From assembly GCF_000204645.1 (NCBI RefSeq), contig NC_015422.1, forward strand, positions 1,240,001-1,304,000: DNA of 64,000 nucleotides. The letters run 5' to 3'. This DNA comes from Alicycliphilus denitrificans K601. GTDB lineage: Bacteria; Pseudomonadota; Gammaproteobacteria; Burkholderiales; Burkholderiaceae_C. Of this stretch, positions 17,656 through 25,457 are shown in pieces. The translations under genes were made by a program, and so were the position numbers. The notes below the pieces were generated by a model. That model saw nothing but the letters and a program-made list of their open reading frames with translations, had not been told where the DNA came from and searched no databases. Within the stretch, counting starts at the first letter, position 1. Each line of letters begins with the position of its first letter.

Positions 17656-18159
17656 ATGATCAAAGAAGTCACCGGCGACATCCTGCTCAGCAAGGCGGAT
17701 CTGCTTGCACACGGCATTTCGGCAAACGACCCCTTCGACAGCGGCTTGGCCCTGGCGCTGCGCGAGCGCTGGCCTTCCCTGGTCAAGGACTACCGCCACG
17801 ACACCCGCTCCAAGGCCATCGGCACGGGCGAGGTATGGGCGTGGGCGGGCGTGCAGGAAGGCGGCGGCGTGCGCCGCATCGTGAACCTGGTTACCCAGAA
17901 CACCCTGGGCCAGGGCCCCGCCGCCAAGCCGGGCAAGGCCAGCGTGGAGAACGTGCGCGCCGCCTTGCAGAACCTGGCCAAGGTCATCCGGCAGGAGGGG
18001 ATCAAGAGCGTGGCGCTGCCCCGCCTGGCCACCGGCGTGGGCGGCCTGGAATGGGACGACGTCAGGCCCCTGATCACCCAGTACCTGGGCGAGCTGGGCA
18101 TCCCCGTGATCGTCTACAGCACCTACCGCAAGGACGTGCAGGCCGACGAAGGCCTGTGA
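17656..18159 (+). CDS. Macro-domain protein (ADP-ribose binding/hydrolase-like)
   Basis: A 167-residue single-domain protein. It begins IKEVTGDILLSKADLLAHGI, the beta-alpha start of macro domains in which the Asp of 'GDI' binds adenine, and has ALPRLATGVGGLEWDDVRPL at about 118-137, the phosphate/ribose loop. The pattern 'AHG(I/V)S-N-PF--GLALALR' and 'LATGVGGL-W' is closer to TARG1/ALC1-type macro domains than to the classical YmdB type. These domains bind or remove ADP-ribose from proteins, nucleic acids or O-acetyl-ADP-ribose; no partner ADP-ribosyltransferase (for example DarT) is adjacent. An AAGGA site 9 nt upstream supports ATG 17656. It is probably independently transcribed and converges on nth. 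Confidence 0.85.
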   Translation: MIKEVTGDILLSKADLLAHGISANDPFDSGLALALRERWPSLVKDYRHDTRSKAIGTGEVWAWAGVQEGGGVRRIVNLVTQNTLGQGPAAKPGKASVENVRAALQNLAKVIRQEGIKSVALPRLATGVGGLEWDDVRPLITQYLGELGIPVIVYSTYRKDVQADEGL

Positions 18160-18164
18160 TCTCC

Positions 18165-18188
18165 CCGGCGCCCGCGTCAGGGCGCCGG
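18165..18188. terminator. Hairpin between macro-domain gene and nth, bidirectional terminator candidate
   Basis: A perfect 9-bp stem CCGGCGCCC (18165-18173) / GGGCGCCGG (18180-18188) with a 6-nt loop lies in the convergent gap. The nth stop codon (complement of TCA at 18177-18179) is inside the loop. Neither side has a T-tract, so it may halt or protect RNA without being a canonical intrinsic terminator. Confidence 0.5.
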
Positions 18189-18815
18189 CGTCTTGGGCTG
18201 GTAGCCGCAGTACGGCGCCACCACGCACTCCCAGCAGCGCGGCTTGCGCGCCTGGCACACGTAGCGGCCCAGCAGGATGAGCCAGTGGTGCGCGTCCACC
18301 ATGTACTGCTGCGGCACGCGTTCCAGCAGCCGCTTTTCCACCTCCAGCGGGTTCCTGCCGGGCGCCAGGCCCGTGCGGTTGCCCACGCGGAAGATGTGCG
18401 TGTCCACGGCCATCGTGGCCTCGCCGAAGGCCACGTTAAGCACCACGTTGGCCGTCTTGCGGCCCACGCCGGGCAAGGCCTCCAGCGCCTCGCGCGTGCG
18501 CGGCACCTGGCCGCCGTGGCGCTCCACGAGGATGTGGCAGGTCTGCATCAGGTGCCTGGCCTTGCTGCGGTACAGGCCGATCGTCTTGATGTAGCCCTCC
18601 AGCCCCTCCAGGCCCAGATCCAGCATGGCCTGCGGCGTGTTCGCCACCAGGAACAGCCGGCGCGTGGCCTTGTTCACACCCACGTCGGTGGCCTGGGCCG
18701 AGAGCAGCACGGCCGTGAGCAGCTCGAACACGCTGGTGTATTCCAGCTCGGTGTTGGGCTGCGGGTTCGCGGCCTTGAGGGCGGCGAAGAAGGGTTCTAT
18801 GTCTTCTGTCTTCAT
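18177..18815 (-). CDS. nth: Endonuclease III (DNA glycosylase/AP lyase)
   Basis: A 212-residue base-excision-repair enzyme that removes oxidised pyrimidines. The helix-hairpin-helix GPD motif LPGVGRKTANVVLNVAFG carries the catalytic Lys, and the catalytic Asp follows in AVDTHIFRV. The C-terminal [4Fe-4S] loop is complete: C-x6-C-x2-C-x5-C in CQARKPRCWECVVAPYC. The length equals the usual 211 or so. Its ATG (18815) overlaps the TGA of the upstream LysR gene as ATGA, so it is translationally coupled to a regulator with no evident repair link. An extended open frame upstream belongs to no gene. Confidence 0.96.
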   Translation of the reverse strand: MKTEDIEPFFAALKAANPQPNTELEYTSVFELLTAVLLSAQATDVGVNKATRRLFLVANTPQAMLDLGLEGLEGYIKTIGLYRSKARHLMQTCHILVERHGGQVPRTREALEALPGVGRKTANVVLNVAFGEATMAVDTHIFRVGNRTGLAPGRNPLEVEKRLLERVPQQYMVDAHHWLILLGRYVCQARKPRCWECVVAPYCGYQPKTPAP

Positions 18816-19765
18816 GGCGGGGTGTCGTTCTGCGGGTTGGGCGGGATTGTCGCCGCCCTCGGCGCGGGCAGCAGCGCGCGCAGGTGGTTCAGGAAGGCGT
18901 GCACGCCCTCGGGCAGCGTGCGGCCCGCGAGCGTCTGCAGCTCGATCGCGCGGCCGTTCACCGCGCGCTCGCGGATCTGCGCGGCGTGCAGCTCGCCGCG
19001 GCGCATGCGCTCGCGCACCGTGACTTCGCCCGCGAGCGAGAGGCCTCCGCCGTGCAGCACGAAGTGCGTGAGCGCCTCGAACTGCCCGGTGACCAGCGCG
19101 GGCTCGAACACCAGGCGCCGCTGGCTGCACGCGATGTCGAACAACTGGCGCGCGGTGTTGTCGCCGTCGGGCAGCGCGATGGGGTAGGGGTGCATCTGCG
19201 CGAGCGTCACGCTCGCGTGGCGCGCCAGCGGGTGGTCGGGCCGCATGATGGCGATCACGGGCGAGACCTGGCGGTGCTGTACCTCGATGTCGCGCTCGGC
19301 CGCGCGGCTGTAGGTCAGGCCGATGTCGGCATCGCCGTCCAGCACCGCCTGCGTCACCGCCGCGGGCGCGGCTGCGCGCAGGTGGAACTGCATGCCCGGG
19401 TGTTCGGCGCGAAAGAGCGCCATCGCGCGCGGCAGGAACTCCACCACGAAGCCGCCCGACGCGCACACGCGGATCAGCCCGCGCCGCAGCCCGCGCAGCG
19501 CCTGGATGTCGGAGACCACGCGGTCGGCCTCCAGCGCGCCGCGCCGCGCGTGGGCGGCCAGCAACTCGCCCGCGGCGCTGGGCACCATGCCGCGCGGACG
19601 GCGCTCGAAGAGCGGCAGGCCCAGCAGGTCTTCGAGCCCCGCCACCTGCCGGCTCACGGCCGAGGGCGAGACGCTCAGGCGCGCGGCGGCCTCGCTGACC
19701 GAGCCGCTGCGCACCACTTCGAGGAAGTAGCGTAGCGCGGTGTCTTGCAGGCGGTGGGAGATCAT
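18812..19765 (-). CDS. LysR-family transcriptional regulator of the divergent amidase/Bug genes
   Basis: A 317-residue regulator with an N-terminal winged helix-turn-helix (ALRYFLEVVRSGSVSEAAAR, then LSVSPSAVSRQVAGLEDLLG) and an effector domain beginning about residue 90 (GLIRVCASGGFVVEFLPRAM). ATG 19765 (MISHRLQD...) is the natural start; the frame is open 39 codons further but lacks homology-like sequence. It is divergent from the amidase and Bug receptor genes, the classic layout for control of a catabolic operon by its substrate. The effector domain keeps the normal RD-I/RD-II order. The effector is unknown. Confidence 0.88.
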   Translation of the reverse strand: MISHRLQDTALRYFLEVVRSGSVSEAAARLSVSPSAVSRQVAGLEDLLGLPLFERRPRGMVPSAAGELLAAHARRGALEADRVVSDIQALRGLRRGLIRVCASGGFVVEFLPRAMALFRAEHPGMQFHLRAAAPAAVTQAVLDGDADIGLTYSRAAERDIEVQHRQVSPVIAIMRPDHPLARHASVTLAQMHPYPIALPDGDNTARQLFDIACSQRRLVFEPALVTGQFEALTHFVLHGGGLSLAGEVTVRERMRRGELHAAQIRERAVNGRAIELQTLAGRTLPEGVHAFLNHLRALLPAPRAATIPPNPQNDTPP

Positions 19766-19875
19766 GGACGGCCAGGTTTGCGAAAAACGCAACGATAAAT
19801 CAAGAAATCGGCGATTGTTGAAAGCGGTGCGGCTGCGTATCCTGCCCCGTTCCGTCACGCGACCGAAGGATTTCC
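19766..19875. promoter_or_regulatory. Divergent LysR/amidase control region
   Basis: A 110-bp gap. An imperfect inverted repeat with half-sites CAACGAT (19790-19796) and ATTGTTG (19814-19820) lies about 30 bp upstream of the LysR start and could be the LysR operator (T-N11-A type). AAGGA sits 5-6 nt before the amidase ATG. Promoter boxes could not be fixed by eye. Confidence 0.4.
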
Positions 19876-21339
19876 ATGCCACAGCAACCCCAGTTCCCCG
19901 CCGCGGCCGGCATTGCCGAGATGAGCGCCGTGGCGCTGTCGCGCGCGATCCATGCGCGCGAAGTGTCCTGCGTGGAGGTGCTCGACGCCTGCTATGCGCA
20001 GATCGACCGGCTCAACCCCGTGGTCAACGCGCTCGTGGCGTTCGCCGACCGCGATGCCATGCGCCAGCTGGCGCGCGCGCTGGACGAGCGCCTCGCGCGC
20101 GGCGAAAGCCTGGGGCCGCTGCACGGCTTTCCGCAGGCGCCCAAGGACATCATGCCCGCGGCGGGCATGGTGACGACCAAGGGCTCGCCCCTCTTCGCGG
20201 GGCAGGTTTCGCAGGCCGACTGCGTGGTGTTCGAGCGCATGCGCGCCGGCGGCTGCCTGTTCGTGGCGCGCAGCAATTCGCCCGAGTTCGGCCTGGGCGG
20301 CCACACCTACAACCCCGTCTACGGCACCACGCGCAACGCCTGGGACACCACGCGCTCGGCCGGCGGCAGTAGCGGCGGCGCGGCCGTGGCCGTTGCGCTT
20401 TCCATGCTGCCCGTGGCGGACGGCTCGGACATGATGGGCTCGCTGCGCACGCCGGCCGCGTTCAACAACGTCTACGGCCTGCGCACCTCGGTGGGCTGCG
20501 TGCCGCACGGGCCGGGCGAGGAGGTGTTCTTCCAGCAGTTCAGCGTGGCCGGGCCGATGGCGCGCGACATCCCCGACCTGGCGCTGCTGCTCTCGGTGCA
20601 GGCGGGCTTCGACGACCGGCTGCCCCTCACGCGCCGCGGCGAGGGGCCGCGCGACTGGGGCGCGGCGCTGGCGCGCGACTTCCGTGGCGCGCGCATCGGC
20701 TGGCTGGGCGATTTGAAAGGGCACCTGCCCACGGAGCCGGGCGTGCTCGACACCTGCCGCGCGGCGCTGCGTCACTTCACCGACATCGGCTGCACGGTGG
20801 ACGATGCGCTGCCCGCGTTCGACTTCGAGAGCCTGTGGCGCGCCTGGCTCGACCTGCGCAGCTTCAGCGTGGCGGGCGCGAATGGCGCTCTCTATGAAAA
20901 CCCGGAAAAGCGCGCGCTGCTCAAGCCAGAGGCGCTATGGGAAATAGAGCGTGGCCGCGCCCTCTGCGCCATGCGGGTGTACGACGCGGCGCGCGTGCGC
21001 TCGGCCTGGTACGAGGCGCTGCGCCGCCTGTTCGCCACGTATGACTTCCTCGTGCTGCCCGCCGCGCAGGTCTTCCCGTTCGACGCCGCGCTCGACTGGC
21101 CGCACGCCGTGGGCGGGCGCGAGATGGACACCTACCACCGCTGGATGCAGGCCGTGGTGCCCGCCACCATGGCCGGCCTGCCCGCGCTGGCCGCGCCCGC
21201 GGGCTTCGGCCCGCAGGGGCTGCCCGCGGGCCTGCAGATCATCGGCCCCGCCCAGGCCGACCTGGCCGTGCTGCAGATCGGCCACGCCTACGACCAGGCC
21301 AGCGGCTATGCGCGCCGGCGCAGTCCGCTGCTGGGCTGA
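19876..21339 (+). CDS. Amidase signature family hydrolase
   Basis: A 487-residue enzyme of the Ser-cisSer-Lys amidase family. The catalytic Lys is in FPQAPKDIMPAAG (about residue 90). The glycine-rich cis-Ser loop is RSAGGSSGGAAVAVALSMLP (about 157-176). The nucleophile loop reads DGSDMMGSLRTPAAFNNVYG, where most family members have D-x-G-G-S-I-R-x-P-A; the Ser and Arg are kept but a Gly is Met. Such enzymes hydrolyse amides to acids and ammonia; the substrate is unknown. It is followed 35 bp later by a Bug receptor and divergently regulated by LysR, so uptake and hydrolysis of one amide-type compound is the likely role. Confidence 0.9.
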   Translation: MPQQPQFPAAAGIAEMSAVALSRAIHAREVSCVEVLDACYAQIDRLNPVVNALVAFADRDAMRQLARALDERLARGESLGPLHGFPQAPKDIMPAAGMVTTKGSPLFAGQVSQADCVVFERMRAGGCLFVARSNSPEFGLGGHTYNPVYGTTRNAWDTTRSAGGSSGGAAVAVALSMLPVADGSDMMGSLRTPAAFNNVYGLRTSVGCVPHGPGEEVFFQQFSVAGPMARDIPDLALLLSVQAGFDDRLPLTRRGEGPRDWGAALARDFRGARIGWLGDLKGHLPTEPGVLDTCRAALRHFTDIGCTVDDALPAFDFESLWRAWLDLRSFSVAGANGALYENPEKRALLKPEALWEIERGRALCAMRVYDAARVRSAWYEALRRLFATYDFLVLPAAQVFPFDAALDWPHAVGGREMDTYHRWMQAVVPATMAGLPALAAPAGFGPQGLPAGLQIIGPAQADLAVLQIGHAYDQASGYARRRSPLLG

Positions 21340-21374
21340 ACGACTTATCCATCTACACAAAAAAGGAGACAGCC

Positions 21375-22361
21375 ATGACCTCGCTCACCCGTTCCCGCTT
21401 CCTGTCGTGCCTCGTCGCGGGCGCCGCGGCGCTGGCCGCCCCCGCCGCGTTCGCGCAGCAGAACTACCCCGACCGGCCCATCAAGCTCATCGTGCCCTTC
21501 GCGCCCGGCGGCGCCACCGACATCCTGGGGCGGCTGCTGGCTGCGGGGCTGTCGGACAAGCTGGGCCAGCCGGTGGTCGTCGAGAACCGTCCCGGCGCGG
21601 GCACGGTGGTGGCGGGCGGCCTCGTGGCCAAGGCGCCGCCGGACGGCTACACGCTGTTTCTCGGGGCCAGCTCCACGCTCACCTACAACCCGGCGATCCG
21701 CGCGCAGCTGCCCTACGACCCGCTGCACAGCTTCACGCCGCTGGCGATGGTGGCCGACATGGGTCTGGTGCTCGTGGCGAACAACGCCACGCCGGGCAAG
21801 ACCCTGCAGGAGCTGGTGGCGCTCTCTAAGGCCGAGCCGGACAAGTTCTCGTACGGCTCGTTTGGCACGGGCTCGTCGGTGCACTTCGGCGGCGAGATGC
21901 TCAAGACCGCCACGGGGCTCAAGGCGATGCACGTGCCGTTCAACGGCAGCTCGCCGAGCCTGACCGCACTCATGGGCGGGCAGGTGCAGCTGGCGGTGGA
22001 CACGGTGGTGGCCACCACGCCGCTCATCAAGGCGGGCAAGATCCGCGCCATCGCCACGCTGGGCGCGCAGCGCCTGCCGCTGCTGCCGCAGGTGCCCACG
22101 GTGGCCGAGAGCGGCTACCCCGGCTTCAGCGCGGACACCTGGTTCCCCTTCCTCGCGCCCGCCGGCCTGCCCGCACCCGTGCGCCAGAAGGTCGAGAAGG
22201 CCCTGGCCGACGTGATGGCCGACCCGGCGGTGCGCGCCAGGCTGGTGGACGTGGGCCTCACGCCCGCCTGGGGGCCGGGCAGCGTGGTGACGGAGCGCGT
22301 GGAGCGCGAGCTGCCGCAGATGCGCGCCGTGGCCGCGCGCTCGGGCATTCGCGTGGATTAG
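21375..22361 (+). CDS. Bug-type tripartite tricarboxylate transporter substrate-binding protein
   Basis: A 328-residue periplasmic receptor. A Sec signal (to about AAFAQQ, residue 27) is followed by NYPDRPIKLIVPFAPGGATD, the near-invariant first segment of Bug proteins, then VVENRPGAG and AKAPPDGYTLFLG. These receptors bind carboxylates or related small molecules for TctAB-type carriers. No TctA/TctB membrane genes are adjacent, which is usual for Bug receptors in this group. AAGGAG lies 6-8 nt before the ATG. It probably shares an operon with the amidase. Its TAG overlaps the stop of the convergent GyrI-like gene (shared TTAG). Confidence 0.93.
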   Translation: MTSLTRSRFLSCLVAGAAALAAPAAFAQQNYPDRPIKLIVPFAPGGATDILGRLLAAGLSDKLGQPVVVENRPGAGTVVAGGLVAKAPPDGYTLFLGASSTLTYNPAIRAQLPYDPLHSFTPLAMVADMGLVLVANNATPGKTLQELVALSKAEPDKFSYGSFGTGSSVHFGGEMLKTATGLKAMHVPFNGSSPSLTALMGGQVQLAVDTVVATTPLIKAGKIRAIATLGAQRLPLLPQVPTVAESGYPGFSADTWFPFLAPAGLPAPVRQKVEKALADVMADPAVRARLVDVGLTPAWGPGSVVTERVERELPQMRAVAARSGIRVD

Positions 22362-22828
22362 CGCACGGGCATGCAGATCCAGCAGCTGAACGCGCCCGTG
22401 GCCGGGTCGACGGCGAAGTCCTCTTCGTAGACCTCCACGCCGGGGCGCTGGTCGGCCTGCAGGCCGCTCGCGGGCAGCCACTGGCCGTACAGCCATTCCC
22501 ACGCGGCCCCCATCTGGCTGGCGGGCCCCGTGAAGCGCGCGCAGGCATGGCGCCCGCCCGCGAAGGCCTGTACGCCCACGTCGCCCTGCGGCGCGAACGC
22601 GGCGTCCACGGGCACGCAAGCGTCGTAGCGGCACTGCGCCGCGGGCGTGGCGCCGGGGTCGTCGTGGCTGATGCCGTAGAACCTGGGCCGGGGCCGCATG
22701 AGCCCTTGGGCCTCGCACCAGGCGCCCAGGCGCTCCCAGGTCTGCGCGATGGCCGGCGCGCCATAGGGGCCGGTGTGGCGCAGGTAAGCCAGGCGCAGGG
22801 CGGGAAGGGTTCGGATCTCTACGTGCAT
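22358..22828 (-). CDS. GyrI/SbmC-like effector-binding domain protein
   Basis: A 156-residue stand-alone GyrI-like domain (the effector-binding half of AraC/MerR regulators such as Rob and BmrR). It begins VEIRTLPALRLAYLRHTGPY, the typical 'LP---VAYLRH-GPY' strand-turn. It continues with RPRFYGISHDDPGATPAAQC, CRYDACVPVDAAF and ends with the EVYEEDFAVDPATG acidic strand. There is no DNA-binding domain. Relatives bind hydrophobic or cationic small molecules, and SbmC protects DNA gyrase from inhibitors. Function here is open. It is followed by nothing in its own direction and is divergent from the aminotransferase. Confidence 0.85.
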   Translation of the reverse strand: MHVEIRTLPALRLAYLRHTGPYGAPAIAQTWERLGAWCEAQGLMRPRPRFYGISHDDPGATPAAQCRYDACVPVDAAFAPQGDVGVQAFAGGRHACARFTGPASQMGAAWEWLYGQWLPASGLQADQRPGVEVYEEDFAVDPATGAFSCWICMPVR

Positions 22829-22925
22829 GTCGATTCACCTCGGGGGACGGGGGCGGCCCCGCAATGTACCGCGATGCCGTGTCCGCGCCGGGACATGCGC
22901 GCGGCGGCGGAAAGCCGCGGCGCGA

Positions 22926-22955
22926 TTGACGACAATGGGGGCTTCGCCGTATCCG
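22926..22955 (+). promoter_or_regulatory. Possible promoter of the aminotransferase-slyX operon
   Basis: TTGACG (22926-22931), an 18-bp spacer and TATCCG (22950-22955) lie 26 bp before ATG 22981. The -35 box is close to consensus; the -10 box is poor. The leader would be short. Confidence 0.3.
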
Positions 22956-22980
22956 TAGCGCCCGCCGAGGGCCCCGACCC

Positions 22981-24174
22981 ATGCAATTCGCCGACCGTCT
23001 GAACAACGTAGAAACCTCCGCCATCCGCGAGCTGTTCAAGCTGCTGGGCAAGCCCGGCATCATCAGCTTCGCGGGCGGCTTTCCCGACAGCGCCATGTTC
23101 GACGTGGACGGCATCCGCGAGGCGAGCCAGCGCGCGCTGGCCGAGGAGCCCGGCGGCGCGCTGCAGTACGGCGCCACCGAGGGCTACGAGCCGCTGCGCG
23201 AGCAGCTCTCGGCCTTCATGGCCGCCAAGGGCGCGAAGGACGTCGCGCCCGGGCAGCTCATCGTCACCACGGGCAGCCAGCAGGCGCTGGACCTGCTGGG
23301 CAAGACCATGATCGGTCCCGGCGACAAGGTGATCGTCGAGGGGCCGACCTTCCTGGCCACCATCCAGTGCTTCCGCCTCTACGGCGCCGACCTGGTCAGC
23401 GCGCCCATCGACGGGCAGGGCGTGAAGACCGACGAGCTGGAGCGGCTCATCGCCGAGCACCGTCCCAAGCTCGTCTACCTGATCCCCACCTTCGGCAACC
23501 CCAGTGGCGCCATGCTGAGCCTGGAGCGGCGCAGGAAGGTGCTGGAGCTGGCCGTCAAATACCAGACGCTGATCGTCGAGGACGACCCCTACGGCGACCT
23601 GTACTTCGGCGAGGCGCCGCCGCCCAGCCTGCTTGCGCTCTCGCCCCAGGTGCCGGGCAGCCGCGAGCTGCTGGCGCACTGCGGGTCCTTGAGCAAGGTG
23701 CTCTCGCCCGGCCTGCGTGTGGGCTGGCTCGTCGCGCCGCCCGAGCTGCTGGCCAAGGCCACGATGTGCAAGCAGTTTTCCGACGCGCACACCAGCACCT
23801 TCGCTCAGGCCACGGCCGCGCAGTACCTCAAGGCAGGCCGCATGCCGGGCACGCTGGCCCACGTGCGTGCCGTGTACGCCGAGCGCGCCCAGGCCATGGG
23901 CGACGCGCTGCGCCGGGAGCTGGGCGCGGCCGTGGAGTTCGTGCAGCCGCAGGGGGGCCTTTTCGTGTGGGCGCGCCTCACGGGTGCGAACGGCGCGGTG
24001 GCGGACGGCGACGTGCTTGCCAAGCGCGCCATCGACAAGGGCGTGGCCTTCGTGCCGGGCGCGCCGTTCTTCTGCGCCAACCCCGACCGTGCCACGCTGC
24101 GCCTGTCGTTCGCCACCGCCGGAGTGGACAAGATCCGCGAAGGCGTGGCGCGCCTGGGGCAGGCGGTGGCTTGA
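22981..24174 (+). CDS. PLP-dependent aminotransferase, 2-aminoadipate/aromatic (LysN-like) type
   Basis: A 397-residue class I/II aminotransferase. It opens with ELFKLLGKPGIISFAGGFPD, the 'ISFAGG-P' start of the KAT II/LysN/MocR-domain group, then YGATEGYEPLREQL. The Schiff-base Lys is Lys239 in GSLSKVLSPGLRVGW; the pyridine-nitrogen Asp is in VEDDPYGDLYF. This group transfers amino groups among 2-aminoadipate, aromatic and branched amino acids with 2-oxoglutarate; the exact donor is not predictable. slyX begins 1 bp after its stop, so the two are co-transcribed. Confidence 0.9.
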   Translation: MQFADRLNNVETSAIRELFKLLGKPGIISFAGGFPDSAMFDVDGIREASQRALAEEPGGALQYGATEGYEPLREQLSAFMAAKGAKDVAPGQLIVTTGSQQALDLLGKTMIGPGDKVIVEGPTFLATIQCFRLYGADLVSAPIDGQGVKTDELERLIAEHRPKLVYLIPTFGNPSGAMLSLERRRKVLELAVKYQTLIVEDDPYGDLYFGEAPPPSLLALSPQVPGSRELLAHCGSLSKVLSPGLRVGWLVAPPELLAKATMCKQFSDAHTSTFAQATAAQYLKAGRMPGTLAHVRAVYAERAQAMGDALRRELGAAVEFVQPQGGLFVWARLTGANGAVADGDVLAKRAIDKGVAFVPGAPFFCANPDRATLRLSFATAGVDKIREGVARLGQAVA

Positions 24175-24175
24175 C

Positions 24176-24376
24176 ATGAAAGACCGACTGGAGGCGCTGG
24201 AAGTCAAGGCGGCCTACGCCGAAGACATGCTCGACCAGCTCAACCTGACCATCTACCGGCAGCAGCAACAGATCGACCAACTGCTGCGCGAGGTGGCGCA
24301 ACTGCGCCAGCAGGTGCCCGAGGGCGGCGGCGCGGCCGTGCGCAGCCTGCGCGACGAGTTGCCGCCGCATTACTGA
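24176..24376 (+). CDS. slyX: SlyX family protein
   Basis: A 66-residue coiled-coil protein: MKDRLEALEVKAAYAEDMLD, QLNLTIYRQQQQIDQLLREV, a Pro/Gly turn, and the family C-terminus DELPPHY. Heptad-like Leu/Val/Ile spacing runs over residues 5-45. SlyX proteins are widespread, usually 65-75 residues long, and have no established biochemical role. The start codon is separated from the aminotransferase stop by a single base. A repeat copy follows immediately after its stop. Confidence 0.9.
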   Translation: MKDRLEALEVKAAYAEDMLDQLNLTIYRQQQQIDQLLREVAQLRQQVPEGGGAAVRSLRDELPPHY

Positions 24377-24379
24377 GAT

Positions 24380-24447
24380 TTTGAGCAAAATTGGCCTCCA
24401 GCGTCCGCCCAGCAAGCGTCATAAGCTCTTTTTTTGATAGTGAAAGA
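24380..24447. repeat. Dispersed repeat, copy 5
   Basis: TTTGAGCAAAATTGGCCTCC, AGCGTCCGCCCAGCAAGCGT, then AAGCTCTTTTTTTGATAGTG follows the full consensus order with changes in the stem. It fills the slyX to aldo/keto reductase gap and ends 6 bp before the reductase start codon. Confidence 0.85.
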
Positions 24448-24453
24448 TTCGCC

Positions 24454-25455
24454 ATGCAATACCGTTTTCTCGGCAAGAGCCAGCTCCAGGTCTCCGCCCT
24501 GTGCCTGGGCACCATGATGTTCGGCGACCAGACGGACGAGGCCGAGGCCGCGTCCATCGTCGCTCATGCGCGCGAGCACGGCGTGAACTACATGGACACG
24601 GCCGACGTGTACACCAAGGGCGCGTCCGAGGCCATGCTGGGCAAGCTGCTCAAGGGCCAGCGCCACGACTGGGTGCTGGCGACCAAGCTGGGCAACAAGA
24701 TGTCCGAGCGGCCCAACGAGGGCCGCTACTCGCGCGCCTGGATGCTGCGCGAGGTGGAGGCCAGCCTGGCGCGCCTGCAGACCGACCACGTGGACATCCT
24801 CTACCTGCACCGCGACTACGAGGACATGGACCTGGAGGAGCCGCTGTACGCCATCGAGGCGCTGCTGCGCGCGGGCAAGATCCGCTACTGGGGCGTGTCC
24901 AACTTCCGCGCCTGGCGCATCGCCGAGCTGGTGCACGGCGCGCGCCGCATCGGCATGCCCGGCCCCACGGTGTGTCAGCCGTACTACAACCTGCTCAACC
25001 GCATGCCCGAGGTCGAGATACTGCCCGCCTGCCGGCATTACGGCCTGGGCGTGACGCCCTACAGCCCCGTGGCGCGCGGCGTGCTCACCGGCAAGTACCT
25101 GCCGGGCCAGGCGCCCGAGGCCGGCTCGCGCGCCGGGCGCGGCGACCGGCGCATGGGCCAGACCGAGTTCCGCCAGGAGTCGCTCGCGATCGCGCAGACG
25201 CTCATGCAGCATGCGCAGGCGCGCGGCGTGACGCTGGCGCAGTTCGCCACCGCCTGGGTGCTGGCGCACCGCAGCGTGAGCAGCGTGATCGCCGGCCCGC
25301 GTACGCTGGCGCAGTGGCAGGACTACCTGCCCGCGCTGGATTACACGGTCACACCCGAGGACGAGGCGCTCGTCGACGGGCTGGTCGCGCCCGGCCATCC
25401 GTCCACGCTGGGCTATACCGACCCGGCCTACCCGCTGCAGGCGCGCAGGGCGTAG
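24454..25455 (+). CDS. Aldo/keto reductase
   Basis: A 333-residue TIM-barrel NADPH oxidoreductase. The catalytic tetrad is complete: Asp48 and Tyr53 (NYMDTADVYTKG), Lys78 (LATKLGNK) and His119 (LYLHRDYED). The cofactor-binding Ser/Asn segment is YWGVSNFRAWRIAELV, and SSVIAGPRTLAQ near the end is the NADP-phosphate loop. The start GKSQLQVSALCLGTMMFGD marks the AKR subgroup of YajO/Tas-like enzymes, which reduce small aldehydes and ketones. The natural substrate is unknown. ATG 24454 is fixed by the conserved first strand; GAAAG lies 8 nt upstream, supplied by the end of a repeat copy. A CopD-like gene follows after 2 bp. Confidence 0.92.
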   Translation: MQYRFLGKSQLQVSALCLGTMMFGDQTDEAEAASIVAHAREHGVNYMDTADVYTKGASEAMLGKLLKGQRHDWVLATKLGNKMSERPNEGRYSRAWMLREVEASLARLQTDHVDILYLHRDYEDMDLEEPLYAIEALLRAGKIRYWGVSNFRAWRIAELVHGARRIGMPGPTVCQPYYNLLNRMPEVEILPACRHYGLGVTPYSPVARGVLTGKYLPGQAPEAGSRAGRGDRRMGQTEFRQESLAIAQTLMQHAQARGVTLAQFATAWVLAHRSVSSVIAGPRTLAQWQDYLPALDYTVTPEDEALVDGLVAPGHPSTLGYTDPAYPLQARRA

Positions 25456-25457
25456 GC

